Shown here one piece after another: positions 33,674-44,616 of a DNA stretch of 64,000 nucleotides. Source of the DNA: Spirosoma sp. SC4-14 (lineage in GTDB: Bacteria > Bacteroidota > Bacteroidia > Cytophagales > Spirosomataceae); assembly GCF_037201965.1 (NCBI RefSeq), contig NZ_CP147518.1, forward strand, positions 4,643,001-4,707,000, written 5' to 3'. Position numbers and translations under genes: made by a program. The notes beneath the pieces are model-generated. The model was given only the letters and a program-made list of their open reading frames with translations, searched no databases and was not told where the DNA came from. Position 1 is the first letter of the stretch; every line of letters starts with the position of its first letter.

Positions 33674-36600
33674 TTAGAAGCCGACATTGATGCCTACAGC
33701 GTACACTTTTTGCTGCGGATAGAACCCGCCCCGGGTCGAGTTTGCGGAGTTGCCCGGCCCTTCAGGGTCCAGTACTTTGAGCTTGTCGAAAGTCAGGATA
33801 TTCTGGCCACTGACAAATACACGCAGCGTACTGAGCCGGGCTTTGGTTGATAGGGAGGCCGGTAAGGTGTAACCCAGTTCCAGGTTTTTCAGGCGCAGGT
33901 ACGACGCATCTTTAAGCCAGTACGACGAGGTTTCGGTGTTGTTGGCCGTGGGCTGGGTGGTCATGCGTGGATACGTCGCATTTGGGTTGGTGGGCGTCCA
34001 ACGGTTTAGGTGGCTTTCGAGGGCTTTGCCACTGTTGTAGAACGCCCAGGCGGCTTCGTAATCGACGTAGGCATTGACGCGACCAGCTCCCTGGAAGAAG
34101 ATGCTCAAATCAAATCCCTTATACTGTGCTCCAGCGCTAAAGCCATAAATCAGTTGAGGAACTGTGCTGCGCCCGATTTGCACAACATCTTTGCTGTCAA
34201 TTTTACCGTCTCCGTTAATATCTTCGTAGCGGATGTCGCCCGGTTTGACTGAATTTGGCTGCTTGGGCGCGTTATCAATTTCTTCCTGCGACTGGAAAAG
34301 CCCAAGTGCCCGATAACCAAAAAACTGATTCAGACTACGGCCCGTTTCGCGGATGTTTGGATTCTTGTCGGCGGGCTCGTCTTTAAAAACAACTTTGTTC
34401 TGGACAAATGTCAGATTACCACGTAGGTTGTACGTAAAGGTGCCGATCCGGTGCTGGTGAGTGAGGACAAGTTCAACCCCTTTGTTATCCATGATGCCGG
34501 TATTCTCGAATGGTAACTGAGCCCCAAGCGTAGCCGGAACGGCCAGACTCCGCTTGGTCAGGATGTTACTGGTACGTTTGTAGAACAGGTCGATTTCAAA
34601 TCCGAGTTTACCCTTCCACAAGCTCCCCTCCAGACCAACGTTCGACGAGGTAGCCTTTTCCCAGGTAATATTCTGGTTCGGCAATTCGCCCTGTCGGAGC
34701 CCTTTCACCTGCTGGGCATCCGGCCCGAATACGTAACCCCGGTCGTAATAGTAGGTTGAGAGAAATTTAAACCGGCCAATAGCATCATTACCTAGCTGCC
34801 CCCACGACGCTCGAATCTTCAGGAAGTCGACAGTCGTTAAGGCCTTCTGGAAAAACGGCTCTTCGGAGATTCGCCATCCGGCCGAAAACGAGGGGAATAA
34901 GCCCCAGCGCGTGGCGGGCGGGAAGTTTTCTGAACCGTCGTAGCGGAAGTTCCCTTCAAACAAGTACCGGTTGTTATACGAGTACGAAACTCGTCCCACA
35001 AATCCCCGGCGAGCGCGCTGGTCGGCGCTACCCGTGTTGGTCTGAAAGGCATCGTTACCGGCAAACAACTGATCAAGAGTCGTCTGGGTATAGTTGGACC
35101 GGGTAGCACCAAGGTTGCTGGATCGGGTGTCGGTCTGGGTGAACAGGAACAGGCCGGATACATCATGCTTGCCAAACGTTTGAGCGTAGTTCAGATGTGC
35201 TTCTGTCGTCAGGTTCCATATCTGATCGAACGTCTGGTTCAGCGAGGCCGGACCAGTGGGTAAAGCTGTGTAAGTATCCGTAGTTGCGTTATAATTATAG
35301 AGCGAATAAGGCTCAAACCAGGCACTGTACGTCCGAAACTGCTGATCATACGCCACCACCCCTTTCAGGGATAGGCCCGGTACGAACGGCAGTTGCTGCG
35401 CAATGGTCGCAATGCTTTGAAACACGTTTCGCACGTCTTTCTTATAGCCGTGTTTGGGCGCTTCGGCCGGGTTTTCGCCGATGTAGTTGCCGGGCAGCCC
35501 ATTGCTATAGTATGCTACGGCTGTGGGGCGGTTACGATTCAGAAACCAGAAGGTCTGGTTGGCATCTTCGTACGGATACCGTCGGTCTTCGATCCGTCCG
35601 CTCAGGTCAAGCGTCAGACGCGTCGTATTAGTCATATTGGCGTCAATGTTTGAGCGGATGTTGTATCGTTTGAACTGGTTGTTCTCCAGCAACCCCTGCT
35701 GGTTAAGGTGCCCTGCCGATATGAAGTAGCGAATCTTCTCTGTGCCGCCACTAGCCGAAATGTTGTATTGCTGCTGCGGAGCCGAAGGGCGTAGCGCCAC
35801 CTTTGCCCAGTCTGTGTTCGGATATACATCGGGATTGGAACCTGTTTTGAACGCTTCCAGGGCGTCAGCCGAATACAGTTCAGGTTTACCTTCATTGCGA
35901 TAGCCTTCATTCAACAGTAGCGCCATGTTGTAAGAGTCGAGGTACTTGGGTAGACGCGTTGCCATCTGCCAGTCAGTGCGGGCCGAGAACGTCAGATTCG
36001 TTTTGCCTGCTTTACCACGTTTGGTGGTAACCAGAATGACACCATTCGCCCCCCGAACCCCGAACACAGCCGCCGAAGCCGCATCTTTTAGTATTGAAAT
36101 AGTTTCGATTTCGTTCGGGTCAATTTGGGAAAAGCCATAATCAGGACGGGGGATTCCGTCAATGACGACCAGCGGAGATGAACTGCTGCCAAATGTACTG
36201 ACGCCCCTGATGAGTAGATTGGAGCCGTCGCTACCCGGCTCACCGTTGGACTGCACGGCAATTAGACCTGGTAGCCTGCCCACGAGCGCATTGCTGATGT
36301 TAGCAACGGGAGCCTGTACAATTTCGCGGGTTTTCACAGTCGCTACTGATCCGGTCAGGTTCGCTTTCTGCTTTTCGCCGTAACCAACCACCACCACTTC
36401 GGAGAGGGCTTTAGTATCCTCTTTCAAACTAAGGTCGATTGTTTTCTGGCCATTCACCATTACCTCTTCGCGAACGTAGCCAATGTAGCTAAATACCAAT
36501 GTTGGGTTAGAGCCCGAAATACTAAGCGTGTACCGGCCCTGATTATCGGTGGTCGTTCCCTGCGTAGTGCCTTTTAGAATAACACTGACGCCGGGGAGTA

Positions 36601-36739
36601 ATTCGCCATTTCCGGCTGCGGTGACCCGACCGTTTACCGTTTGAGCCAAGGCATGAATACTCAACATCAGTAGCCAGACGAAGCTGAATAAAAACCTTAG
36701 ATGCTCTCTTCGATGGAGAGTAGGTATTCGTTTAGTCAT
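33674..36739 (-). CDS. SusC/RagA TonB-linked outer-membrane transporter
   Basis: 1021 residues: signal peptide, carboxypeptidase-like regulatory domain (VNGRVTAAGNGELLPGVSVILKGTTQGTTTDNQGRY), TonB-box region VVVVGYGEKQKANLTGSV, plug domain (LIRGVSTFGSSSSPLVVIDGIPR, VLKDAASAAVFGVRGANGVILVTT) and a large beta-barrel ending in GINVGF with terminal Phe. It imports oligosaccharides into the periplasm with TonB energy. First gene of the minus-strand locus, divergent from the hybrid sensor, whose product is the probable activator. Confidence 0.96.
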   Translation of the reverse strand: MTKRIPTLHRREHLRFLFSFVWLLMLSIHALAQTVNGRVTAAGNGELLPGVSVILKGTTQGTTTDNQGRYTLSISGSNPTLVFSYIGYVREEVMVNGQKTIDLSLKEDTKALSEVVVVGYGEKQKANLTGSVATVKTREIVQAPVANISNALVGRLPGLIAVQSNGEPGSDGSNLLIRGVSTFGSSSSPLVVIDGIPRPDYGFSQIDPNEIETISILKDAASAAVFGVRGANGVILVTTKRGKAGKTNLTFSARTDWQMATRLPKYLDSYNMALLLNEGYRNEGKPELYSADALEAFKTGSNPDVYPNTDWAKVALRPSAPQQQYNISASGGTEKIRYFISAGHLNQQGLLENNQFKRYNIRSNIDANMTNTTRLTLDLSGRIEDRRYPYEDANQTFWFLNRNRPTAVAYYSNGLPGNYIGENPAEAPKHGYKKDVRNVFQSIATIAQQLPFVPGLSLKGVVAYDQQFRTYSAWFEPYSLYNYNATTDTYTALPTGPASLNQTFDQIWNLTTEAHLNYAQTFGKHDVSGLFLFTQTDTRSSNLGATRSNYTQTTLDQLFAGNDAFQTNTGSADQRARRGFVGRVSYSYNNRYLFEGNFRYDGSENFPPATRWGLFPSFSAGWRISEEPFFQKALTTVDFLKIRASWGQLGNDAIGRFKFLSTYYYDRGYVFGPDAQQVKGLRQGELPNQNITWEKATSSNVGLEGSLWKGKLGFEIDLFYKRTSNILTKRSLAVPATLGAQLPFENTGIMDNKGVELVLTHQHRIGTFTYNLRGNLTFVQNKVVFKDEPADKNPNIRETGRSLNQFFGYRALGLFQSQEEIDNAPKQPNSVKPGDIRYEDINGDGKIDSKDVVQIGRSTVPQLIYGFSAGAQYKGFDLSIFFQGAGRVNAYVDYEAAWAFYNSGKALESHLNRWTPTNPNATYPRMTTQPTANNTETSSYWLKDASYLRLKNLELGYTLPASLSTKARLSTLRVFVSGQNILTFDKLKVLDPEGPGNSANSTRGGFYPQQKVYAVGINVGF

Positions 36740-37266
36740 ATTATGATTTAATTAAGGGTTTATCAGAACCATACATACAAGAGCAGCGCAACAACGAGCA
36801 TCAACAAACTAACCAGCAGGTGCCCACCCCAGACCAGTCTGGAAGTAGCACTAGATGAACGAAAACGGAACGTGGCTCGTCGAAACGGCAGCATGCGAAA
36901 CCTGCGACTTGAAAGGGTTATATTTTATACCAGAATTGCGCAACAAAAGTCTGCTGGTAGCTGCAGACGGGCGTTCACTGGGTTTGCAAACTGTTGGATT
37001 CGGTTTGCAAAGGCTAAATCTGGAGCTGTTTCCTGGCGCTTTCGCTTAAGTTTATCGCTTGAGTTGAGCGTTTATTAGCCATAATCACGGCTTTAGAAAC
37101 GACGACGGCTTCTAACCGTGCTGCGAGGTTAGATTCTAATTCTGTTCTGATACTATAGACAATCATTAGAATATATAGATATTTGTCTTTTAAAAAGGTT
37201 ATTTATCATATAATTTATAGGCTGTTTAGGGATATGCTTGTCTACTCCCCTACCCTAAACCACTTC
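36740..37266. promoter_or_regulatory. Divergent control region between susC and the hybrid sensor
   Basis: 527 bases without a credible gene. It contains a bulged hairpin CACGGCTTTAGAA (37086-37098) / TTCTAACCGTG (37110-37120) and an 8-bp dyad ATTCTAAT (37133-37140) / ATTAGAAT (37165-37172), both upstream of the sensor start. These are candidate sites for autoregulation or for the AraC-type domain of the sensor. A start codon of the sensor could lie as far left as a TTG at 37183. Confidence 0.5.
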
Positions 37267-40200
37267 ATGCGGTTTACATATCTAATCCTCTGCTGCCTAG
37301 TCCTGTGGTTGCTGGTTTCGGCTGACCTGGCAGCTCAGGTACCGCCAATCCGTTTCAGGCGAATTGGTCCGGCTCAGGGATTAACCCAGAGTACGGTTCG
37401 CAAAATCTATCAGGACAGGCAAGGTTTTCTATGGATCGCCACCCGCGACGGCCTGAACTGCTATGATGGGCACGTATTCCGAACGTTCCGGCACCGCCAC
37501 GGCGACCCTACGAGCCTGCAAAGCGGTGATGTAATGGCGTTAGGGGAAGATCTGGGTGGACGGCTCTGGGTGGGAACTGACAACGGTGGCCTTCAACAGC
37601 TTAATCCCGACGGTCGAACTTTCACGCACATCGTACGGACAACCGACGGCCTGGATGTCAGCCAGTGGGGTATTTCAAGCATTGTTACCGATAGGAAGGG
37701 ACGGGTCTGGGCCGGAACCCTGGGAAGTGGCTGGCTAATTGTAGATGCGAAACGACAGCGAATCAGCCAATATCTGCTCCCCGACTCCTTACGGAACGCG
37801 CGGCACGTGACCTGTGGCCTGAAAGACCGGGACGGCAGCCTGTGGTTTGGTCTTGACAATGGCCTGCTGGTTCATTTCGATCCTGATGGACGGTTTTTCC
37901 GTAGTTACCGATTGCCCTCTGCTGTTCAACAGTCGCGAATGCCTAAACGCATCACGTCCTGTCTGCGTAGTCAGTCAGGGCAGTTGCTGATTGCAACCCG
38001 GAATATGGGACTTTACGTACTGGATGAGCGCCAGGGTCAATTGAACCGGATTTACGGGCAGGTGGGTTCAGACCAGAGCGATAACCTCATAACAGCCATC
38101 ACCGAAGATACACACCATCTGGTATGGCTAGGAACCGACGATGGTATCCGGCGTTTTTCGCTCAATAACCCGGATCAGGTTGAGTGCTTACGGGCCAATC
38201 CTACTGATGAGTCGACCCTGTCAACCCACGCCGTTCAGTCGCTGTTAACCGATCAGCAAGGCAATGTGTGGGTTGGCACCTGGGAGGGTGGTATCAACGT
38301 GTGGTACAACAATCCGCCCCGTATTGAAGTCATTAGTCACCGCCCAACTGGTCCGCGCCGACTGCTTTCACCCAAAGTTTCGGCTGTAGGTACCGATCAG
38401 AAGGGCAACCTCTGGGTAGGTTCGGTACGCGGTCTGCTGCGGTTTAGCGCCGATGGTCGGTCCACACAGCCTATTTCGGCACCGTTTGCCAGTCAGGATG
38501 TGTACCGGATGTTCACGGACCGGAGTGGCCATCTCTATGTAAGTTACTGGAACGGTGGGGTTGTACAGTATGATGCGCAGGGTCATTCAAAGGTTCTTAC
38601 GCTGACTCACGCGGCCAGTCGGCATGTTTTGTCGTTTGCCAACAAACAGGCCGGGGGCGTCTGGATGATTGCCAGCGACCAGCGGCTGTATACCTATGAC
38701 CCCAAAAGCCATCAAATTAAAACACTCGGCCCTATCCTTGCTTTGCTGCGGACCGGCAAGTTCACGACGTTTACCTGCCTGCTGGAAGATCGGCGTGGCT
38801 GGCTTTGGTTCGGGACCTACGACCAGGGCCTGATTGGCTGGAATCGTCATACCGGACAAGTGAAAGAGTTTACCTCAGGTACCGGTGGCATCAGTAACAA
38901 CCATATTACCTGTTTATTCGAAGACTCAGCGGGCAATCTATGGGTAGGTACCAACAGCGCCGGACTCAATTGCAAACAACCGAATCAGGACAGCTTTAGA
39001 CTTTACACGAAACGCAATGGTTTGTCGGGCGATATGATTGCGGCTATAGAAGAAGATGGTTACGGTAATCTCTGGATCAGCACTACCGAGGGGCTTACCC
39101 GCCTGAATCGTTCGACCCGGCAGATGACAGTCTACGGTGAAGCCGATGGTTTGCCTACTAGCGAATTTGTCAATCCGGGCAGTGTACGGCTACCCAACGG
39201 CGACATTGCCTTTGCCAGCACCCAGGGCCTCGTGCTGCTACACCCCGATCAGTTGACAAAACCGTTACCTTTTCCGCAGGCGTACCTGGCTGGTCTGGAG
39301 TTGTTTAACCGACCCGTCGCGGCAGGCCAGACCGATTCTCCCCTAACGGTGGCCCTCAACAATACCAAAGAACTGACCCTCAATCCACGTCAGAACGTGT
39401 TTACCCTCACGTTCGGGGCCCTGAGCTGGGGACAAAATCGCCACCTCGCCTATGCCTACAAACTGGATGGTTTCGATTCGGACTGGCGCTACACGGATCA
39501 GCAGAAAAATACGACCTACACAAACCTCTCGCCCGGCACGTATACCTTTCGACTCAAAGCAGCACAAACCGACCAAAAGTGGGGGCCTGAAAAACAGTTG
39601 CTGATTACGGTACAGCCGCCCTGGTTCAAGACCAGATGGGCCGTAGCTGGCTATATAATGCTATTACTGGGGCTCATTGTGCTTATACGACGGAATATCC
39701 GGATTCAGGAAAAACTGAAAGCCGACGCCCGGATTCAGGAAATGCGGGCGCAGTCTATCCGGCAACTCGACGATGCCAAAACCAGTTTTTTCACGAACGT
39801 TTCGCACGAGTTTAAGACGCCCCTGACGCTGATTCTTACCCCGTTGGAAAAACTATTAACGGATGAGCTACCCACTGGCGAACGGTTGCTCCATCAGTTT
39901 CGGGTTATGCACCGAAATGCCAGTCGACTGCTGACATTGATTAATCAGTTGCTGGATTTGTCGAAGCTGGAAAACGGAGTCCTCCAGCCACAAATCCGGC
40001 TTAACAACCTCATCCAGCACCTGCACGCGCTGGTTCGCTCGTTCGACACTATAACGCAGGGAAAAGACATTGACCTCAACACCTGGTTTGAACCGGCACT
40101 GGCCAGCGTGTGGTCAGATCTTGATTTTGTTGAGAAAATTGTCACGAATCTAATATCCAATTCTCTCAAACATACGCCAGAAGGTGGCCAGATAAGCCTG

Positions 40201-41304
40201 CGTGGCGAACTCATTGATAATCAACTACAATTGACCGTTATCGACACAGGTACTGGTATGACTCCGCAGGAGCAAACCCGCATCTTCGAGCGCTTTTATC
40301 AGGGTGAGCAACGCAAATCGTCGGGTACTGGCATTGGCTTATCCTTAATCCGGGAACTCATCGACCGGCTGGGGGGGACCATTCAGGTTACGAGCGCTCC
40401 CGGTTCTGGCAGTACGTTTATCGTTCGGCTACCCGCAAAGGCGGAGGCTTTTAACCCTGACTGGCTGGATAAAGCTGAGACGGTATCGACTGTACTCTTC
40501 GAAGAATCGGCTCCCGATCAGCCCAGTACGTTGCCGGCAGGGGCGTTGGTGCTGTTAATTGCCGAAGATGATCTGGATCTGAACGCTTACTTAACCGACT
40601 ACTTTGCGAGCGAATTTCAAGTGCTATCGGCCACTGACGGTCAGCAAGCGTTGCAATTAGCCCGCGATCATTTGCCCGATGCCATCATCAGCGATTGGAT
40701 CATGCCAGCACTGGAAGGCCCCGAACTTTGTCGGCTACTGAAAACGGATGAAAAGACCAGCCATATTCCTATCGTCTTACTGACCTCGAAAGCCAGCCTA
40801 CCGAGCCAGTTAACTGGCCTACAGGAAGGGGTCGACGATTATGTAACCAAGCCATTCAGTGCAACATTGTTACGTAGCCGGGTACAGAACCTGATTATGA
40901 ATCGACATCGGCTACGGCAGGCGTTTGGCAAGGAGGTTTGGCTGAGACCGAGCGACGTGAAGCTCTCGAACGTGGACGAGTTATTTCTGCAACGGGCGAC
41001 GGCTTGTATTGAGGAACACATCGACGATGCCAATTTTGATATTGAGCAGTTGCAGGAGTCCCTTAACATGAGCCAGATGCAGCTCTATCGCAAACTTAAA
41101 AGTCTGACCAACCTCTCGGGACGGGATTTCATCCGGTACATCCGGCTTCAGCGGGCGGCTCAACTGTTGGAAACGGGTCAGGTAACCGTGTCGGAAGCTG
41201 GTTACCGGGTTGGTTTCAATGACCGGAGTTACTTTAGCCGGGCGTTCAAGAAGCAGTTTGGGCACGCCCCAACGGAACACCTGTTGGCCAAAGAGAAAAC
41301 CTGA
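37267..41304 (+). CDS. Hybrid two-component system sensor/regulator (HTCS)
   Basis: 1345 residues from ATG 37267, which gives a clean signal peptide (MRFTYLILCCLVLWLLVSADLAAQ); ATG 37234 or TTG 37183 would bury it. Periplasmic part: about fourteen Reg_prop propeller motifs (e.g. GNLWVGTNSAGL) then a Y_Y_Y domain (FTLTFGALSW...YKLDGFDSDW). One membrane helix (AVAGYIMLLLGLIVLI). Cytoplasm: HisKA with His847 in NVSHEFKTPL, HATPase (NSLKHTPEGG, GTGIGLSLI), receiver with Asp1143 in IISDWIMPALEG, and C-terminal AraC helix-turn-helix. It senses a periplasmic oligosaccharide and should activate the divergent SusCD-hydrolase operon. Confidence 0.96.
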   Translation: MRFTYLILCCLVLWLLVSADLAAQVPPIRFRRIGPAQGLTQSTVRKIYQDRQGFLWIATRDGLNCYDGHVFRTFRHRHGDPTSLQSGDVMALGEDLGGRLWVGTDNGGLQQLNPDGRTFTHIVRTTDGLDVSQWGISSIVTDRKGRVWAGTLGSGWLIVDAKRQRISQYLLPDSLRNARHVTCGLKDRDGSLWFGLDNGLLVHFDPDGRFFRSYRLPSAVQQSRMPKRITSCLRSQSGQLLIATRNMGLYVLDERQGQLNRIYGQVGSDQSDNLITAITEDTHHLVWLGTDDGIRRFSLNNPDQVECLRANPTDESTLSTHAVQSLLTDQQGNVWVGTWEGGINVWYNNPPRIEVISHRPTGPRRLLSPKVSAVGTDQKGNLWVGSVRGLLRFSADGRSTQPISAPFASQDVYRMFTDRSGHLYVSYWNGGVVQYDAQGHSKVLTLTHAASRHVLSFANKQAGGVWMIASDQRLYTYDPKSHQIKTLGPILALLRTGKFTTFTCLLEDRRGWLWFGTYDQGLIGWNRHTGQVKEFTSGTGGISNNHITCLFEDSAGNLWVGTNSAGLNCKQPNQDSFRLYTKRNGLSGDMIAAIEEDGYGNLWISTTEGLTRLNRSTRQMTVYGEADGLPTSEFVNPGSVRLPNGDIAFASTQGLVLLHPDQLTKPLPFPQAYLAGLELFNRPVAAGQTDSPLTVALNNTKELTLNPRQNVFTLTFGALSWGQNRHLAYAYKLDGFDSDWRYTDQQKNTTYTNLSPGTYTFRLKAAQTDQKWGPEKQLLITVQPPWFKTRWAVAGYIMLLLGLIVLIRRNIRIQEKLKADARIQEMRAQSIRQLDDAKTSFFTNVSHEFKTPLTLILTPLEKLLTDELPTGERLLHQFRVMHRNASRLLTLINQLLDLSKLENGVLQPQIRLNNLIQHLHALVRSFDTITQGKDIDLNTWFEPALASVWSDLDFVEKIVTNLISNSLKHTPEGGQISLRGELIDNQLQLTVIDTGTGMTPQEQTRIFERFYQGEQRKSSGTGIGLSLIRELIDRLGGTIQVTSAPGSGSTFIVRLPAKAEAFNPDWLDKAETVSTVLFEESAPDQPSTLPAGALVLLIAEDDLDLNAYLTDYFASEFQVLSATDGQQALQLARDHLPDAIISDWIMPALEGPELCRLLKTDEKTSHIPIVLLTSKASLPSQLTGLQEGVDDYVTKPFSATLLRSRVQNLIMNRHRLRQAFGKEVWLRPSDVKLSNVDELFLQRATACIEEHIDDANFDIEQLQESLNMSQMQLYRKLKSLTNLSGRDFIRYIRLQRAAQLLETGQVTVSEAGYRVGFNDRSYFSRAFKKQFGHAPTEHLLAKEKT

Positions 41305-41458
41305 TCCTGCCGGGCTAACACGTTACACAAGCTTTCCTGACAGGACTTAGGGATGAGGTTAACAGACCGTTTCTGGTAATTTGCCTGTCAGGGGGTAGCA
41401 ATTTTGTCTATTCTTTACACTTTTACGAAGTTAGATCATTGTATAAAGGACTTACAAG

Positions 41459-41515
41459 GTTTTCTGCCAAACCGCCTTGACTCGACGATTTGGCAGAAAA
41501 CAGATTTATTTTTTC
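41459..41515. terminator. Terminator between convergent HTCS and haem-protein genes
   Basis: Perfect 13-bp stem GTTTTCTGCCAAA (41459-41471) / TTTGGCAGAAAAC (41489-41501), 17-nt loop, followed on the plus strand by ATTTATTTTTTCTT, which overlaps the stop end of the convergent gene. Confidence 0.88.
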
Positions 41516-44500
41516 TTCAAACTTGCTAAATACTCAACCAGATCAACTAACTGCTGCGTACTCATTGCTTCCTGCAGGCCCGAAGGCATCATCGATGAAT
41601 CCATTTTCTTTATGGAGATGACGTCACCCATTTTGTAATTCTGTACACCGCCACCGGGAAACTTCATCTGTAAATCTGTTTCAGTTTTGCTGGCGATGAT
41701 ACCCGCCATCGTGCTCCCATCTTTGAATTTCACCTCGTATCCTTCGTAACCGAAGCTAATTCCAGCGTCCGGATGCAGAATGGCTAAGTACTGCCCCTCT
41801 TTGGGTAACTTACTGCCAATTTCTGAAAGTTTAGGGCCAAAGTCCATGCCTTCACCGTTGACCTGATGACAGATCGAGCAATTGGTTTTGAAAACGGTTA
41901 GCCCCTGACTTGCGTCGCCGTTCATGGCCAGCAGTTCATTCAATGATGGCAGCTTCTTCCCTCCGGCACTGCTGTCACCATCCAGGAAGCTGGCCGCCGT
42001 CTGGCGAATTTTTTTACGCCAGGCACCACTTACCCCCTGTACGGCGGCTTTCTTATAGCTTCCATTGATATCGCCAGACGTCAAAAGCGCAATGACCATA
42101 TCTTCTCCGTCGTTGCTACCACCCAGAGCCCGGGTCGCTTCCATACGCAGATTAGTTGGCCGGTTTTTGTCCAGAGCAACCGTTTTCAGCATCTCTAATG
42201 ACTCTTTGGTGCCTACACGACGCAACGCCATAACCATACTAATGGCAGCGTCGGTGTTTGTACCATTAAGTACCTCCCAAACCATTGAGCTACCGTTCTG
42301 CTTCAATAGTTGTTTCGCTGCCGTACTGCCCATGAGATCGTTAGGCTTATCAAGTGCCAACTGCCGTAAACGGGCGTTTTCGGTAACAGGCTCGTAGCGG
42401 GTAACCAACTCCATATATTCAGGCTTGCCGTATACCTCGCCGAGTAGGTTCTGTAGGGCTGTCATAGCTACGTTGTTTTCCTGTACAAACGCCGGATCAA
42501 GGTGACGCAGCGCCAATCTGGTAATATCTGTGTTCTGACTCGACTGAATAATACTGAGCAACGCATTCGATTTTTCGACGCCACCCGGGTTGAAATCGAA
42601 CGCCCGGAAATAACGAAGGCGACTGTTTTGGTCAATACTCGGATCAACCGCCAGCCTGGCCAGTAACGGCACCGAATGCTTCGTCCGGGCACGCCAGACA
42701 ATGTCGCGACCGGCAGCATTGGCAATCGGATCGTTCCCCATTTTCGTCAACCAGGCTGCGTAATAGCTGTCCCACTGACCATTGGCTCCGATCCCCAGTG
42801 CTTCCAGATACCAGCGATCCCGACCGTCGTGCTTAGCGGCTAACTGTGCCCATAATTCTGGAGCCTGAGCGCTCTGACTACGACGCAGAGCGATGGCACA
42901 TTCTCGTTGTACTTGTGGATCGGTATCATTGACAAGCTGTTTAACAGCCCTCAATGTCTGGTCGCTGCCAAGTTGACGAGCCGCCCGCAACGCTGTAATC
43001 CGCAAATCTGGGTTAGCCTCTTTCAAAGCGGCTTCGAGATAGTTCTCTCCTTTGTCTGGTAGCTGGCTCAATAGCCACAGCGCACGAGCCTTCATTCGTG
43101 GATCTTCCGCCGATTTATACAGTTTCGCTAATGGTTTCTCTGCCTTCTTACCCATGTCGTGTAAAGCCATCCAGCCAGCGCGACGAATGGCCATATTGGG
43201 GCTTTGCAGTGCGACAATGGCCCCGTCGGCTTTCGCTACATCAACAGCAGGAGCTTTGTATGGAGTATTGGGGGGCGCAACCCGATACACGCGACCACGA
43301 GTCTGATCACCCGCTTGGTGGCCTCCAACCCCCGGGTCGTACCAGTCAGCAATGAGTAGTGAACCATCCGGGGCTACGCAAACATCCGAAGGACGAAACC
43401 ACTGGTCGCGAGCTCCCTCCAGAATGTTCACGATGCTGGCACTGTAGCCCGCACCTGTTTTTTCAACGGGGTAAGCGCGTACTACATTCGGACCCGCATC
43501 GCAGTGGATAATCTGTCCCTGAAACTGCGGGGGGAGTAGTTTTCCTTCGTAAACAATCATACCTGTTGGTGACCCAGCGCCAGTTTGCAGTAAGTTTGGC
43601 ACTACGCCTGGGTCGTTTAAATGCCAGTGACGGTCTGGAATCTCCTTTTCTATATTGGTGCGGTTAGCCTGCCAGCCAGCACCCGTTAGCTCGTCGGTAT
43701 AACCAAAGTTACCGCCCTCCATAACGTAGTTAATCCGAACGGCTTTATTGCCATCGTCGTCGTTGTCCGATTGCCAAAGGGTTCCATAGGAATCAATTGC
43801 CACCTCGTAGTTATTGCGAAAATTCTGACCGAGCACTTCCACATTATTTCCGTCCGGTTCGCAACGGAATACCATACCCTGCCTGAAATTCTCTTTATTG
43901 ATGGGTTTACCCGTAATCCGGTCGATCACCGGCTTCCCGGCTTTATCCAGGAGTTGCCCCCCTTCGTTTCCAAAGTTGAAGTACCACCTGCCATCCGGCC
44001 CGAACACGAAACTGTGCATCCCATGGTCGTGTTGCTCACCCCCGATACCGGTAAACAATAGTTCTTTCTTATCAGCTTTATCATCGCCGTTTTCATCCGT
44101 CAGGACGTAAACGTTAGGGCTATTGGATACGATTACTTTATTTCCTATCACCCATATGCCAAGGGGCGATTCGATCTCCGGACCTTGATAAAATACCTTA
44201 CTTAGATCAGCTTTCCCGTCGCCGTTCTGGTCTTCCAGAATCACAATGCGGTCGCCTTCCTTACGCGTTGGATTGCCGTTTACGGCCGGTCGATAATTAT
44301 AAGCTTCGCAGACCCAGACGCGGCCTTTGTCGTCGACATCGATGTTGGTGGGGTTAATCAGCATCGGTTCAGCGGCAAACAGAGTAGCTTCGAGCCCCGG
44401 CGCAATATTCAGGCTACCGACTGCATATTTGGGGTCATGTTTATCGTCGTCGTTGAGCTTAGCAAAAAGCCGATTCAAAAATTGATCAGACGCTTGATTA

Positions 44501-44616
44501 AGGTTTCGGTTTTGATAAGCGCCGACAAACACGCCACTTGCGATCGACCCAGCTATGGAGAAGGTTAGCGCCCGTCGGGAAAGGGATGATAGGAAAGGTA
44601 AGCGAAAGAGTTTCAT
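41506..44616 (-). CDS. PVC-type haem-binding dehydrogenase-like protein with HEAT repeats and cytochrome c domain
   Basis: 1036 residues from ATG 44616 (MKLFRLPFLSSLSRRALTFSI, an export signal); the frame is open to 44685 but those codons look non-coding. Residues ~50-480: a sorbosone-dehydrogenase-like beta-propeller (IDVDDKGRVWVCEAYNYRP, DGRWYFNFGNEGGQ, GGNFGYTDE, VCVAPDGSLLIADWYDPGVGG). ~490-880: HEAT-like helical repeats. ~890-1036: cytochrome c with CSICHQ near residue 913 and a distal Met in the DSSMMPSGL segment. Probably a periplasmic oxidoreductase acting on sugars or polyols; substrate unknown. Confidence 0.88.
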   Translation of the reverse strand: MKLFRLPFLSSLSRRALTFSIAGSIASGVFVGAYQNRNLNQASDQFLNRLFAKLNDDDKHDPKYAVGSLNIAPGLEATLFAAEPMLINPTNIDVDDKGRVWVCEAYNYRPAVNGNPTRKEGDRIVILEDQNGDGKADLSKVFYQGPEIESPLGIWVIGNKVIVSNSPNVYVLTDENGDDKADKKELLFTGIGGEQHDHGMHSFVFGPDGRWYFNFGNEGGQLLDKAGKPVIDRITGKPINKENFRQGMVFRCEPDGNNVEVLGQNFRNNYEVAIDSYGTLWQSDNDDDGNKAVRINYVMEGGNFGYTDELTGAGWQANRTNIEKEIPDRHWHLNDPGVVPNLLQTGAGSPTGMIVYEGKLLPPQFQGQIIHCDAGPNVVRAYPVEKTGAGYSASIVNILEGARDQWFRPSDVCVAPDGSLLIADWYDPGVGGHQAGDQTRGRVYRVAPPNTPYKAPAVDVAKADGAIVALQSPNMAIRRAGWMALHDMGKKAEKPLAKLYKSAEDPRMKARALWLLSQLPDKGENYLEAALKEANPDLRITALRAARQLGSDQTLRAVKQLVNDTDPQVQRECAIALRRSQSAQAPELWAQLAAKHDGRDRWYLEALGIGANGQWDSYYAAWLTKMGNDPIANAAGRDIVWRARTKHSVPLLARLAVDPSIDQNSRLRYFRAFDFNPGGVEKSNALLSIIQSSQNTDITRLALRHLDPAFVQENNVAMTALQNLLGEVYGKPEYMELVTRYEPVTENARLRQLALDKPNDLMGSTAAKQLLKQNGSSMVWEVLNGTNTDAAISMVMALRRVGTKESLEMLKTVALDKNRPTNLRMEATRALGGSNDGEDMVIALLTSGDINGSYKKAAVQGVSGAWRKKIRQTAASFLDGDSSAGGKKLPSLNELLAMNGDASQGLTVFKTNCSICHQVNGEGMDFGPKLSEIGSKLPKEGQYLAILHPDAGISFGYEGYEVKFKDGSTMAGIIASKTETDLQMKFPGGGVQNYKMGDVISIKKMDSSMMPSGLQEAMSTQQLVDLVEYLASLKKK

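Noticed and set aside
36855..37049. 64-codon frame in the susC/sensor control region
   Set aside because: No ribosome site or conserved motif, overlapping alternative frame of similar length; treated as regulatory DNA.
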